DNA of 64,000 nucleotides from Histoplasma ohiense (GCA_017607445.1 JAEVHH010000003.1:1674001-1738000); one strand, 5' to 3'. Positions 35,451 to 49,134 are shown, numbered from the stretch's first letter. The notes: a model not told the origin generated them from the letters alone. Translations and numbers: made by a program.

Positions 35451-38400
35451 ACATCAGACAATACTCAGCTCATACAGCAGAGTAACAGCACAGTCAAACA
35501 ATCAAAAAACAGTCTAGTCTCAGTATATAGATAACAGATCTGAGATTCTTCAATCTCATCTTATAGATGAACTTTGACAGCAGCTCATTAAATGACTTCT
35601 CATACTAGAATATCAACATCAGCAACACAGTTGATACTGTAGAAACAATCAGCAGAAAAATCACTCTCTGCAGATCTTTTGAATAAATATAATCAGAATG
35701 ATTCTCTGTCACACAGCAGCTCTACAGCTTGCTTTCAAGCAGAGCTGTGAAGTGATCTGTATACAGAAGCCTTACACATATTCTGATATCAAGACTTCTA
35801 ATCACTCAGTATATGAGTGCTTTGCATTCATAGACTGCTGAAATGACACTAATCTGAAGCAGTAAGAGAAGAAAAGGCTCTGAATTATGACATACATATA
35901 CAAAAGTTCAAAGATAAAAGCACAGCAACACTGATCTGTGTAAAACAGAGATCTGCTGTAAGTCAGTGTCAATGACTGTCACATTCTCAATGTGTACAGA
36001 CAGTCTGAGACAGACACAGTCATGAACTATCTGATCAATTTAAGCTCATCAGTTTGCTGTCTAGTAGATGAAGACTTCAATGTATGATATGATGTCTTTG
36101 AATCAGAGGCAGTGAATCTGCACTGAGAAGAGAAGCTTATTCAGTGAATCAGTGAACATGAAATGAATTTTGTGAAAGAGATAGATATTTCAACTCATGC
36201 AGTAGATTATATGATTGATCTCATCTTCTTCAATATAATCTTTGCTTTCATTTCAGTGCATCAAGATTTACACTGTGACTCAGATCATCAGTTTATAATT
36301 ACTATACTGTCAACAACATCTCAGACACAGCAGAGCAGTGCTCAGATCAAGATCACAGACTCTCAGCTGAAGCTCTTTGCAGATTTTATCAGAGATTTTA
36401 TAATGAACATATCTTACTCAGATAAAGTTGAAAATGTGGCATAGCTTGATGATCTGACTCAGCACTTCACTCAGAATCTTCTGACTGCAGCTCAGACAGT
36501 CAGTAAGTCAGTGTAACAAAAACAGACTACAGCTCTCTGATAAACAGCAGACTGTCAAAAAGTACATTGAGAGCTCACCACTCATCAGACAGAGACTGCA
36601 AAGCACTGATTCAAGAACACAGTGCACAAGGTCAAACATATATATTGAAGACAGATAATCAATGAGATCAGAGATGGCAGAGATCTGTACTGAATAATTG
36701 TATAGTATAAGCTGAAACTCAATCTCAGAGCATTTTCTCTGATGATTGAGAATCAGATTATAGAAGAGACAGCTGTCAAAGCTGAGATATTTCAGCAAAT
36801 CATTCTGAAGCAATACAACTCAGCTGATGATCTGAAATACAATTCATTGAATGATGAGTACTGAAGCAGCATGAGAAATCTGCTCTGAGATTCTCAGATT
36901 GAGATGAAGAAGATAGAGTGCAATATCATTGAAGTACAGAGTATCTCTTCAGACACAGATGAAATCACAGTGTGACTGCTCAAGATATACTGACAGTATA
37001 TATCTCTTTTTGTACAGCAGCTATACAACTGCTGTCTCTGACTCTGTCACTTCTCACAAATCTAGAAGCTGGCAGAGATGACAATGATATTCAAAATAGA
37101 TAAAAGAGATAGAAGCTTGATTCACTTCTGAAGACTCATTAGTCTTCTCTCAGTAATCTTCAAAAAGCTGAAATACATTGTTGCAAGATGACTGATATAT
37201 ACAATACTCATTCATAATATAGTCAGCTTGTAGTATGAAGAGATGCTGCTCAGATAATCTGCAATGAATCTGATAGCTGCTTTCACTCATGAAATGGAGA
37301 CAGTCTTTACACAAAACAAGAAGATATTCATGATTATAATGAATGTGCAGAATGTCTTTGATACTGTGCTGTGCAGACAACTGTTTCAGTGAATGATGCA
37401 ACAGAAGTGACTGTGCAAGCTGCTACAATTCATTGACAGCTTTCTCACTGAATACAGAGCTCAGATTCAGCTGAAGAGAATCATCACAGCAGTACATCAG
37501 ATGCAATGTGATATATCACAGAGATCTTCTCTGTTATTAATACTATTTCTTCTGTATCTGACAGAGCTGCTGTGACAGAACTTGAAATTATACTTTGACT
37601 ATGCAGATGATCTGAATATTTGACAGACTATACATTTGCTTGACAACAATACTACTCTTCTCAATCATGATATACAGAGTATTTTGAGATGAGAGAAGAC
37701 AAATAAAATGATCTTTGCATCAGAAAAACTTGAAATAATTCATTTCATAAAAAAGTGATACAATGAAACACTGTCAGTGATTATGTCAGAGAATCTGATC
37801 ATACACTCTGTCACTGTCTCAGCTGAATAGAAGTCAGTATTCTACTGACTGAGTGTACACTTTGTCAGAAGATTCATCTGAAGATCACACATCTCTATCT
37901 GAGTAAAGAAAGCAAGAACTGTGATTCAGCACATCTGAAGTTTAGAAAAAATCAGAAATGAGCTCTCAGCAGATGCTCTATAGAAGATGATTACTATCTA
38001 TATAATTCTCTTACTGTTCTATAACACAGAGATCTGATACAGCAGCTGTATACAGTCAGTAAAACACACAGACAGAAGTGAAGAGATCAGCTTCTGTCTG
38101 AAAGAATATATAAAGACAATTGAGAAGATGTTTATCATGACAGTCAGAAGTTCTTTCAGTTTTCTATACAACATCTGTCACAACTCTATACTAAGATGCT
38201 GAACTCTCATCAGCAATAATAGCTCTGAAGAAGATCAAAATATATTTCACAATAAGACTTCAGATAATAAATAAGAGATATTCACTGACTTCATAAATAG
38301 CTTTCTCAATGATCATATATGAAAGAGAAGCTGAAATCTGACAGCATCTGAAGATCAAGATTCAGAGATTGAAGACACTGCTGTCTGCAGTCAATAGATT

Positions 38401-39850
38401 CACACTTATCATTCCACACTATTCAGAGAGATGCAGAACAGACTCCACAGAGAATATAGACAAAAAAAATACTGTTCAGATATTCAAAAAATGATGAGAA
38501 AATCAATTTTCAACAGATCTATATATTTTCTCAGATGAATCAGAATAGATTCTTGACAACAGTAGATGAATGAGTTATAACTTTATAGTTTATCAGAGAA
38601 ACAAACAGCTGATCAGTTTCTCAGCTGCACTGAGCTCTATATCATATATTTTTGATGCTGAGACAGTTGATATCTACTGTGTATTAGAGTGTGTGGTGAA
38701 GTTTCTACTCTGTGTCATAGATGACAGTATCAACTTTTGAATCTGACTCTGCTTTGACAATATCTCAGTCATCTGAGATATATAAAACAGTGCAGCAGTC
38801 TTCTTGAACTGAGTCTACAGCTGCTGTCATGAGCTTCTCAGACAATATAATATAAATCTGAAATAAGTCTCTGAGTATATGAGAATAGAGAGCAATGAGA
38901 AAGCAGACTGTCTAACTAAGTAAATGATCTCATCTACTGCAGTTTCAGTCTATAAACTTGAGATCTTGCTCACAGTCAGTGAGATCTGCACAGTGATCAA
39001 ACAGCTCAGTCAAGAGACAGAGTGAGAGTGATAAAGCAGAGTCTGTGAAAAACTCTCTGACTGATATCAGAGCTGAAGATTCAGCAGATTGACTGTGAAA
39101 TATCAAGTAAAGACTTCTTCAGAGCTCATCATATCATGATATACTTTTCACTGCTGACTTGCACTCTGCTTCTTTCATGGAGACTTCTTCTGATATCACA
39201 GATGCTTTCAGCATGCAGATGTGAAGCTTGTCTATATCTGTGAATATAACAAAAGCTCAGAACATTTGATGCTCTGTTGATATTTACAGAAACACTTCTC
39301 TCACTGACTCAAGAGATCAGCAGCACAGTCACATAACTGAGTGACAGCTGTTGTCTATCTAGAGTCTCTGATTTCTACAGACTTTGTAGAACTGCTTGAC
39401 TGTATGCAGTTTTACACACAGTACTGTATAAGATAATGCAGCTGTTTGAACACACATCATCTGACAGCCCCTCACAGCAGTTTCAAGTCTATACAGATGG
39501 TATAGATAGCACAATATTCAGTACAACTGATTTGATCAGTACAATAGATTCAATCAATACAATTGATACAAATGATACAATCAATTCAATTGATACAATC
39601 AGCTCAATCAGTTCAATTGATACAAACAGTAAAATCAGTTCAATCAGTTCAATCAGTACAAATGATACAAACAGTACAATTGATACAATCAGTTCAATTG
39701 ATTCAATTAGTTCAACTGATGCAAATGATTCAATCAGTATGATTGACTCATCTGTTTCAACTAGCTGTGATGTAATCAGTACAGTTGACATGCTGACTCA
39801 GTTGTGCTCTCTCCTCTCTCTTCTCCTGAGCTTGTGTCAGATTATATGAC
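35451..39850 (+). pseudogene. LINE A ORF2 remnant (A2)
   Basis: Endonuclease (36163-36444: EIDISTHAVDYMIDLIFFN, then CDSDHQFI), RT with DYADDLNI at 37597-37620 (YADD 37600-37611), and RNase H near 38640-38930 ending RIESNEKADCLTK. It continues into a Cys-bearing C-terminal region and the repeat-coded tail (39436-39849). Stops are abundant. Confidence 0.8.
39536..39760 (+). repeat. 9-bp minisatellite in LINE A2
   Basis: Tandem variants of CAATCAGTT, CAATTGATA and AAATGATAC giving a Ser/Thr/Ile/Asp-rich open frame. The last units recur at the start of LINE A3 (43695), so it belongs to the LINE. Confidence 0.85.
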
Positions 39851-40308
39851 TACAAGATGTCACAGATGACACAGTCTGTTCTTCATTCTTTTTTTTACTT
39901 TTCTTTTCAGAACATTTATTTTTTCTCTTTTTTTTTATCTGTCTCATCTGTTTTTCTTCTATTGTTAGAAGCACAGACAGTTCTTGAATCAACTGAAAGA
40001 GTTATTCCTCTTCATTCACTATAAAGCCTTTCAGACATGGCAGCAGCAGTCCTCTCAGAAACCACACTATAGCTTCATCATGAATGATCATACATCAGAT
40101 CAAAAGTGAATATGCAGCTCAGAAAAATCCTTTTCAATAAGCTGAGTCTTCTCAAGAGTTGCCATCTGAATTCTGTTTTCTCTCTCTCTGTGTATATAGA
40201 AATCTCTTCAGTGTAGCACATCTTCATACCCTTCAGAAGACTTCTGAAACACAGACATTGCCTGTGGTTTCTCTGGGATGTTAAATCAATACAAACAAAC
40301 AAACAAAG

Positions 40309-43210
40309 CTGATGCACTGATTCTCTTTGTTCTTAAAAAAAATAGTGAACTTCATCTTTGTGTAGACTATCAAGAGTTAAATCAAATCATCATCAAGAAT
40401 CAATATCCTCTATCTCTAATAAATGAATTACTTAACAGACTTTCAAAAGCCAAGATATTCACTAAGCTGAATCTTCAAGATGCCTACCACCACATACTTA
40501 TAGCAGCAAAAGATCATTGAAAGACAGTCTTTAGAATAAGATATGAACATTTTGAATATGTAGTTATACCATTTGAACTAGCTAATACTTCAGCAATATT
40601 TCAAGCATACATTAACAATATCTTGTCTGATTTGTTGAATATATGTTGCATTGTCTATTTGTACGACATTCTCATATTCTTCAATTCAAAGCAGAAATAT
40701 AAAGTGCATGTTACTAAGATGTTAGAATGTCTCAAGCATATGAATCTATTTGCAAAACTATCTAAGTGTCAATTTGAAGTGAACAAAGTCTCATTTCTGA
40801 GATTTGTTATAGATACAAATGATGTTGAGATAAAGTTAGACAGAATCTTCACTATTGTGAAATAATCTACATCTAAATCAATTAAAGAGATTCAATTCTT
40901 CTTGAGTTTTGCTAATTTCTATCAGTGATTTATTAAGTCTTTCTCCTCTATTGCAGCCCCACTATTCGAACTTACAAAAGAGAGTAAGAAGAGGGAAAGA
41001 AAAGTCACTTTTATATAAACAGAAGATGCTCAAAGCACTTTCAATGAGCTCAAATCATGTTTTATACATGCTTCTCTATTAGCTCATTTTGACTCAGCTC
41101 AGTGTATTCAGATTGAATCTAATACATTCACTTTTACGGTCACTGCTATTCTATCACAGTTGCAGAATGATGAGCACTGACATTCAGTTGTCTTCTAATT
41201 AAGAAAGTTGATTGATACAGAAACACATTATAATACTCATAATAAAGAACTCTTGACTATTGTAGCAGCATTTAAGAATTGAAGACACTATCTGAAGAAA
41301 AGTCAGTATTCAATTCAAGTCTGATCTGATCATATCAATCTGCAGTACTTTATGATGACTAAGAAATTGAACAGATATCAGATCAGATGAGCAGAAGCTT
41401 TATCTGCTTATGATTTTATATTACTGCATCACTCTGAATCAAAGAATTCAGTTAATGAGCTCAGTTGTCACACAGACTACAGTGAGATCTATAATGATCA
41501 AACTATATTATTTACTCTGCAACAGAAGCTGAAATATGAAGTTAGATTAAACTGAGAAGCTGATACTTTTTTTCAAAATAATATTTCTTCTAATATAGTC
41601 TGTGCACAGATCTCTAATGAGCAAAATGTTTCTTTTAATGAGTGAAAAGTGTTTCATATATCAATGTCTTCTATCTCTCACATAAACTCTTTCCCTCTGT
41701 TGTGCATTAAGCAATATATGCCCCAGATTGCAGTCAATAAAGCTGTTCTTGAGAACTCAGCATATACAGAAATGTCTGAATTCTTCATCTTATTTCTGAA
41801 TAAAGCACAGAAGATTGATTCTTTTGCTGCTGAGCAAAAAGAGAAGATAAAAGAGAAGAATATAACTGTTACTGAAAATATTCTATAAACAATTTCTGAG
41901 AATGATATATTACATACTGATGATCACATATATGTCTCTCAACAAAAGACACTCATTGATGAAATTATCATGCAAATCATGATGATCCACAGAGGGGTCA
42001 CTTTGATATAAAAAAGTCTATAGACAGTATTCAGAACAAATACTATTGATATAAACTAGTCAGAAATATCAAAGATTATATATTCACTTGTGATACTTAT
42101 CAAAGAGTAAAGTCAAAACAGTACAGATAATATGGAAAATTAAATACAATTCTCTTACTATCAAATTCTTTTGAATTCATTACTATGAATTTTATTACAG
42201 ACTTGCTGACCTCTACATTTCTTCATCAAATCTATGATGTGATTTTAGTGATTGTGGATATATATACCAAGTTTACAATCTATATTTCTTGCATCAAAAA
42301 TATTACAGTTGATAAACTAGTGGAAATTGTTTATACCAAGTTCTATACAATTTATGAGATATCTAAAAATCATATATTCAATTGAGATTTGTTGTTTACA
42401 AGCCATTATTGATCCATCTTTTGTTATATACTAGACACACATCAGAAACTTTCAACAGTCTTTCACTCTCAAACAGATGATCAAACAGAACAGCAAAATC
42501 AAATCTTGAAACATTATCTATGATGCTTTATTAACTATCATCAAAATGACTGAACATATCAACTACTGCTAGCACAGTTTGTTTACAATATCTCTCAATA
42601 TGCCTCTACTGAAATGACATCTGTGGAAGTCTTAATGAGATATCAATCTGATTTGAAAATTAATGTCAGCAAACCACCACAACTGGTTGCCATACATGCT
42701 GCTAGCCATGTGAAACATATCAAGGAAACATGCCATAAGCTCATCAAGAATCTACAAAAGATGTGACAAACACAGAAAATCTATTATAATACAAAACATA
42801 AGTCTCAACAATTTAAAATAGATGACTATATTATACTCAATGCAAAAAATCTTCAATTGCTATATCTGATTTGCAAACTCAATCATAAATATGTTGAACT
42901 CTTTAAGATTCTGAATATCATTGAAAAATAAGTGTACAAACTAGAACTGTCATCTTCATATAGAAGTATTCATTCTGTATTTCATGTATCTTTATTAAAA
43001 TCATACAACCACAGAAATGGAGCTCTATCAGAATCAGAATCAGAACTTGTCAATGATGAAGAAGAATATCAAATTGAAGAAATTCTTGAAAAATGACAAT
43101 GAAAAAATAAATCTCTGAAATATCTTGTGAGATGAACAGATTGAGGTTCTAGTGATGATACATGAAAACTGAAAGAAAACATATTGAACACTCAGATATT
43201 TGAAATCTTT
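40309..43210 (+). pseudogene. Gypsy-2 pol remnant (G2-B)
   Basis: RT (40309-40870; the box reads YLYD where G2-A and G2-D have YLDD, so a catalytic Asp is lost), RNase H, integrase (42185-42385: FITDLLTSTFLHQIYD, ILVIVDIYTKFTIYI) and a chromodomain remnant near 43110-43190. One base of the integrase region is missing near 41990 compared with G2-A. Confidence 0.8.
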
Positions 43211-43682
43211 TTTGAATAAGAAAATGAATGACAAATACAAAATCAACATACTCTCAAACATTAAAAACACAAACATCAAGTTGAAAGACATCAGAAACAC
43301 AAATCTTAAATTGAAAAATACTAGAAACACAAATCTCACTCAAACTTCAATCAAATACATTTTTTTTAGAAGAATTTTATCAGAGAAAAGAGAAAAAGAA
43401 AAAAATTCAATTTGAGTATAATAAATACAAAAAAAATAAAAAATACAAACAAGGAAAAAACAAAGAGAATGAGTACTAAGAAAAGTCTAAAGACTCTCAG
43501 TTCATTCATCTTCATCTCATCTCTCATCTCTCATTTTCTCTTCTCTTTTTCATCATTCTCTTCATTTTTTCTCTCTGTCATTCTCACTCAATACTTCTTC
43601 TGATACTCATATATTACCAGCACTCATTTTGAGTGTAGAGATATAGACAAATGTCTATTTCACAAGACATTTATCTTCTTAT

Positions 43683-43694
43683 TTCTTCTCTTCT
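43683..43694. repeat. 12-bp target duplication TTCTTCTCTTCT (left)
   Basis: Exact repeat at 44433-44444, bracketing LINE A3. Confidence 0.8.
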
Positions 43695-44432
43695 AATGAT
43701 TCAATCAGCACAGTTGGCTCATCTGTTTCAACTAGCTGTGGCGTAATCAGTACAGTCTGCATACTGACTCAGTTGATATGCTCTCAGCTGTTAGCATGGT
43801 ATCTATACACACTCTGCTTTGCTTTTCTTTACTGATTCTGATCTCTATTGACTTAAGCATTCTTCTTCTCTTTGCTCACTGCTCTCTCTGTCTCTCTTCA
43901 TTTCTTTTTTCTTATGATCTTCTTCAGTGCTTTCTTCTCTCTCTCTCCCCAGGCTTGTGCTGGGTCACATGACTGTAAGATGTCACAGATGATACAGTCT
44001 TTTCTTCACTTCTCTCTTTATTTTTCTTTTCAATACACTCATTTTTTCTTCTTTTCTTTTGTCTATCTCATTTGTTTTTCTTCTATTGTTAGAAGTGCAG
44101 ACAGTTCTCAGATCAACTGAAAGAGTTATTTCTTTTCATTCACTATAAAATCTTTCAGACACAGCAGCAGCAGTTCTCTTGGAAATCACACTATAGCTTC
44201 ATCATGAATGATCATACATCAGATCAGAAATAAATACACAGCTTGAAAAAATCCTTTTTAATGAGCTGAGTCTTTTCAAGAGTTGTCATCTGAATTCTGT
44301 TTTCTCTCTCTCTGTGTACATAGAAATCTCTTCAGTGTAGCATGTCTTCATGCCCTTCAGAAGGCTTCTGAAACACAGATGCTGCTCATGTTTTCTTTAA
44401 AACATTAAATCAATACAAACAAACAAATAAAC
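43695..44432 (+). mobile_element. LINE A copy A3, 738-bp 5'-truncated
   Basis: Matches the end of A2 from AATGATTCAATCAG to the tail CAATACAAACAAACAAATAAA, with a 12-bp target duplication. It shows that LINE A inserts by target-primed reverse transcription with 5' truncation, and marks the family's 3' end. RIPped. Confidence 0.85.
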
Positions 44433-44523
44433 TTCTTCTCTTCTTCATCAATCTACTCATTCTTCAGCATATCTGATGAAGAAAGACATTTCTTCTCATT
44501 TTTTTCTCTCATTTCTCCATCAT

Positions 44524-44790
44524 TCAGAGCACCCTCTCCCTCTGCTTCACAGATGTCAGTGATAAATTGACAAAGAAAGCAGACATCACAGACACTGCTG
44601 CAGTCATCAACATCTCCACAATCTTTTTCATTGACTCTTTAGTCAACTTCTCTTGAATCAATCTCTTCTCAGCTGACTTCTCTATCACAGAGCTTTCAAA
44701 ACTCATCATCTTCAAAATTCTCTTCTTCACATTCTTCTCTTTCTCTAACATTCTCATTCTGAAAGAATCAGATACAACCACTGTCTTCAA
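44524..44790 (-). pseudogene. Gypsy-2 antisense ORF (G2-B), partial
   Basis: 88-residue equivalent of the C-terminal half of the frame at 8770-9282 (KTVVVSDSFRMRMLEKEKN, then KKIVEMLMTAAVSVM). It is three-base in phase with the others. Confidence 0.35.
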
Positions 44791-45788
44791 AATCTACACC
44801 TCTGCAAACTCAGCTGCTGCTCAGTGCTGAGATTATAGAGCATTCACCTCTGCTCTGCTCTGAGCAGACAGCATTATCAGATGAGATGTGTTCAATTGTT
44901 TAATTAAATAACAAAAACAACTTTTGTGACTGGTCATGTTCTTCTCAGTCATCATCTCTGCAAAGATAAACACTCATCTATACATAATGCATCTCAGAAA
45001 AGATGTATCATGCATCTAGTATCATTATCAGTATATCAACATTGCTAAAAGCACTACTACCTATTCAAAAACAAATTTGAAGAAAAAGAAAAAGAAATTA
45101 GAAATTAAAGAGAATTACTACAGATTTGCAGAATTTTTCTGCAGAGATATAAATCTCACAATACTTTCAGATATTTGATCTCAATACACATCAAAAATCA
45201 ACATTCTCAAGTCTAGAGATACAACATTCACATGAAATCTGACTGTTGTGTGTCATATAATTAGAGCTAGAGCAATATAACAAGTAAATAGCAAATGATG
45301 CTATACAGAAACAAGCTAGTGACACATGTGATCACACTAATAACACCACTGACAAGAAACATCAGCAATAATACACAATAAACACTCAAGAAACAACTTA
45401 CTTAAAATCAGAATAACTGAAAGAGTTCATTTCAATAAAAGAGAAAAGAAGAAGAGAGAATCAATGAAAATTTAAAAATTTTTATTGAAAATAAAAAATC
45501 ACAGCAAAATGAAAAGAAGCTTTGATGATGATCAAGTTAAAAAAGAAGAGAAATCTTCAAGAGAAAAGAAATTCTTTTTGCTTCTCTGCACACAACCTCT
45601 AGCAATCAAAGAATCCATCAATTCCACCTTATTAAGAAATCAATAACAATGTGTATACAAGCTATCTAGAGGACACAATTGATACACTGCTATCAACAAA
45701 CAGCATTTATAATATGAGAATGCAATTATCTACTAGCAAGCAATCTATACAATTGCTGAGAGCAGCTCTTATAAAAAAGAGAGGCAAT

Positions 45789-46059
45789 TGTAATGCATTT
45801 ATTTATTATTCATGTTTATTATTTCCTTATTTTCTTCACTTATTCTTATCTCTTTTCATTATACTCTCGCTACTGCTATTTCTATATGTATATATATATC
45901 AATGTATGTATTTTGCACATCTTCTTTCTCTTTCTTTTCTTTCTTAGCAATTAGCTACACTACATTATATTACTATACTCTACAATATATTACTATTATC
46001 TCTGCTATACTATAAACTATCTTCTACTGTTACTCTTCACACTGTCACTACATCTTACA
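45789..46059 (+). repeat. Gypsy-2 3' LTR (G2-B), 271 bp
   Basis: TGTAATGCATTT to ACATCTTACA, preceded by the AAAAAAGAGAGGCAAT polypurine tract. Confidence 0.85.
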
Positions 46060-46295
46060 CTCATGCTCTGTGCTTGTATAGTTTCTAATGATTCTTTTAT
46101 GTAGCTCTTAATATTTTTTCACTCTGCACTTCACTGTGAAGCAGCTTCTGATATTCTTCTACTCTGAATTTCTCTCTATAAAAACTCTTTTTGTACAATC
46201 TTTTCTTCTGATTTCTTTTCTCTTTCTTTTCTTAATCAATTCATAATCTGTAATTAGAATAGTATCAAATCGTTAATCGAAGTACGCCCATTACA
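46060..46295 (+). repeat. Partial gypsy-1 LTR, opposite orientation
   Basis: Complement of the gypsy-1 LTR, starting at its TGTAATGGGCG end (46295) and running leftwards into the 63-bp-unit region, where gypsy-2 cuts it. It is the only gypsy-1 LTR in this orientation, and it keeps three CpG sites near its right edge. Confidence 0.8.
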
Positions 46296-46463
46296 ATGAT
46301 GCTTATTGCATATTTTCAGTGACAGAAGTGTGTGTTTCACAGTTTTCTTCAATGATGTTTGTTGCTTTGAGTTCAGCAGTAGCATGAGTACAGTGGATGC
46401 TGTGGATAGAGATCATGACTATTACTCAACAGATTATCTCTCAAAGATTGAATGATTAGAAAC
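46296..46463 (-). pseudogene. Gypsy-2 leader and gag start (fragment)
   Basis: On minus, 46464-46747 is the 5' LTR of this piece, followed by about 115 bp of leader and the gag start (matching the ATGGAAGAAAACCATG region at 63965-63982). The rest is lost at the gypsy-1 LTR. Confidence 0.6.
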
Positions 46464-46747
46464 TGTGAGATGTAGTGTGAGGTGTAGTGACAGTGTGAAG
46501 AGTAACAGTAGAAGATAGTTTATAGCATAGCAGAGATAATAGTAGTATATTGTAGAGTGTAGTATAGTAGTATAATGTAGTGTAGCTAATTGCTAAGAAA
46601 GAAAAGAAAGAGAAAGAAGATGTGTGAAATACATACATCGATATATATATATACATATAGAAATAGTGATAGCGAGAGTATAATGGAAAGAGGTAAGAAT
46701 AAGTGAAGATAATATACAATAAGAAAATAATAAACAAGTGCATTACA
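46464..46747 (-). repeat. Gypsy-2 LTR, about 284 bp
   Basis: TGTGAGATGTAGTG to GTGCATTACA. About 13 bp longer than the others through a duplicated TGTGAGGTGTAG near its left edge. Confidence 0.8.
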
Positions 46748-47697
46748 ATTGCCTCTCTTTTTTATAAGAGCTGCTCTCAGCGATTGTATAGATTGCTTGC
46801 TAGTAGATAATTGCATTCCCATATTGTAAGTACTGCTTGTTGATAGCAGTGTATCAATCGCGTCCTCTAGATAGCTTGTATACACGTTGTTATCGATTTC
46901 TTAATGAGGTGGAATTGATGGATTCTTTGGTTGCCAGAGGTTGTATGCAGAGAAGCAAAAAGAATTTCTTTTTTCTTTGAAGATTTCTCTTCTTTTTAAA
47001 CTTAATCATTATCAAAACTTCTTACTCTCTTGCTGCAATTTTTTGTCTTCTATAAAAAATTTTTAAATTTTTATATTGTCAGATCTCTCTTCTTCTTTTC
47101 TCTTTTATTGAAATGGGCTTTTTCAGTTATTCTGATTTTAAGTAAGTTGTTTCTTGAGTGCTTATCATGTATTATTGCTGATGTTTCTTGTCAGTGATGT
47201 TATTAGTGTGATTATATGTGTCACTAGCTTGTTTCTGTATAGTATCATTCACTGTTCACTTGTTACATTGCTCTAGCTCTAATTATATGATATACAACAG
47301 TCAGATTCTGTGTGAATGTTGTGTCTCTAAACTTGATAACATCAATTTTTGATGTGTGTTGAAGTCAAATGCTCAGAAGTGTTGTGAGATTTGTGTCTCT
47401 GCAGAAAAATTCTGCAAATCTGTGAATGATTCTCTTTAATTCATATCATAAACAATGTTGATATATTGATAATAATGCTAGATGTGTGATACACCTCTTC
47501 TGAGGCACATCATGCATAGATGAGTGTTTATTTTTGCAGAGGTGGTGGTTGAAGAGAATATGATCAATCACAAAAGTCATTTTCATTGTTTGATAAAATG
47601 ATTGAATGTATCTTGTCTGGCAATACTGTCTGCTCAGAGCAGAACAGAGATGAATGCTCTGTGATTTCAGTATCAGATACTGACTGAGTCTGCAGAG

Positions 47698-47982
47698 ATG
47701 CAGATTATGAAGGCAGTGATTGTATTCATTTCTTTCAGAGTGAAAATATTAGAGAAAGAGAAGAATATGAGAGTTTTGAAAATGATGAGCTTCAGAGACT
47801 CTGTAGCAGAGGAGTCAACTGAAGAGAAGTCAGCTGAGAAGAAGTTAATGAGAGAGAAGTTGACTGAAAAGTCAATAAAGAAGATTGTGAAGATATCAGT
47901 GACTGCAGCAGTGCTTATGATATCTGTTTTCTTTGTCAATTTGTCACTGATATCTGTGGAGCAGAGGAAGAGAGTGCTCTGA
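47698..47982 (+). pseudogene. Gypsy-2 antisense ORF (G2-C), partial
   Basis: 94 residues, antisense to gypsy-2, aligned in phase with 8770-9282 (QIMKAVIVFISFRVKILEKEKN, KLTEKSIKKIVK). It has one more repeat of the EKK-type unit than the G2-B frame. Confidence 0.35.
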
Positions 47983-48876
47983 ACAGTGAAGAAATGAGAG
48001 AAAAAGATAGAGAGAAATATCTTTCTTCATCAGATATACTGAAGAATGAATAAATTGATGAAGAAGAGAAGAAATAAAAAGACAAATATTTTGTGAAATA
48101 AACATTTGTCTATACCTCTGCATTCAAAATGAGTGTCAGTAATATACAAATATCAGAAGAAGTATTGAGTGAGAATGACAGAGAAGAAAAATAAGAGAGA
48201 TAATGAAAGAGAGAAGAAAAAATAAAAGATGAGAGATGAGATGAGAATGAATAAATTGAAAGTCTTTAGATTTTTCTTAGAGTCTGTTTTCTTTGTTTTT
48301 TTTTTCTTGCTTATATCTTTTATTTTTTGTATTTATTATACTCAAATTGAATTTTTTTCTTTTTCCCTTTTCTCTGATAAAATTCTTAAAAAAAATGCAT
48401 TTGATTGAAGTTTGAGTGAAATTTGTACTTCTAGCATTTTTCAATTTAAGATTTGCACTTCTGACATCTTTCAACTTGATGTTCACACTTTTGATATTTG
48501 AAAGTATGTTGATTTTGTATTTGTTGTTTATTTTCTTATTTGAGGAAGATTTCAAATGTCTGAGTGTTCAATATATTTTCTTTCAGTTTTCATATATCAC
48601 CACTAGAACCTCAATCTGTTTATCTCACAAGATATTTCAGAGGTTTGTTTTTTCATTATCATTTTTCAAGAATTTCTTCAACTTGATATTCTTCTTTATC
48701 ATTGACAAGTTTCAGTTCTGATTCTGATAGTGCTCCATTTCTATGATTGTATGACTTTAATAAAAATACATGGAATACAGAATGAATGCTTTTATATAAA
48801 GATGATAATTCTAATTTGTACACTTGTTTTTCAATGATATTCAGAATCTTGAAGAATTCAACATATTTATGATCAA

Positions 48877-48888
48877 GTTTGCAAACTG
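48877..48888. repeat. 12-bp target duplication GTTTGCAAACTG (left)
   Basis: Exact repeat at 50011-50022. It lies in gypsy-2, where sister copies read continuously (GAGTTTGCAAACC at 53390). Confidence 0.9.
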
Positions 48889-49110
48889 TATGTGTATGTA
48901 TGTATGTATTGGTTTAACATCCCAGAGAAAACACGGGCAGCGCCTGTGTTTCAGAAGCCTCCCGAAGGGCATGGAGATGTGCTACACTGGAGAAATCTCT
49001 ATATACACAGTAATGATAGACACAGAATCCAGATAGCAACTCTTGAGAAGACTCAGTCTATATAGACTGTTCATCCACTTCTGACCCAACATATGGCCAT
49101 TCATGGTAGA
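48889..49110 (-). repeat. LINE A-related 3' end with (ATAC)n tail
   Basis: Shares GAGTCTTCTCAAGAGTTGC, GTAGCACATCTCCATGCCC and GGGATGTTAAACCAATACA with LINE A, but ends in ATAC repeats instead of AAAC and keeps its CpG sites. It is probably the recognition end for reverse transcription. Confidence 0.8.
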
Positions 49111-49134
49111 GATAATCAAAGCACATAAGTGCTA

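Larger units (their letters stand above)
35451..40308 (+). mobile_element. LINE family A, copy A2 (5'-truncated)
   Basis: Starts CATCAG, equivalent to about base 3495 of A1, and runs through endonuclease, RT, RNase H, a C-terminal region with a 9-bp minisatellite, and a pyrimidine-rich 3' UTR to a CAATACAAACAAACAAACAAA tail at 40308. It abuts another LINE A tail on the left and gypsy-2 on the right, and no duplication is found. Much more heavily RIPped than A1. Confidence 0.85.
40309..46059 (+). mobile_element. Gypsy-2 copy G2-B (5' part missing)
   Basis: Gypsy-2 on plus from the start of RT (GCTGATGCACTG) to a full 271-bp 3' LTR, carrying a truncated LINE A at 43695-44432. The right flank lies in a gypsy-1 LTR that this insertion cut. 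Heavily RIPped. Confidence 0.85.

Noticed and set aside
39436..39849. Ser/Thr/Ile/Asp-rich 137-aa frame
   Set aside because: It is the 9-bp minisatellite at the end of LINE A; there is a mirror frame on the other strand as well.
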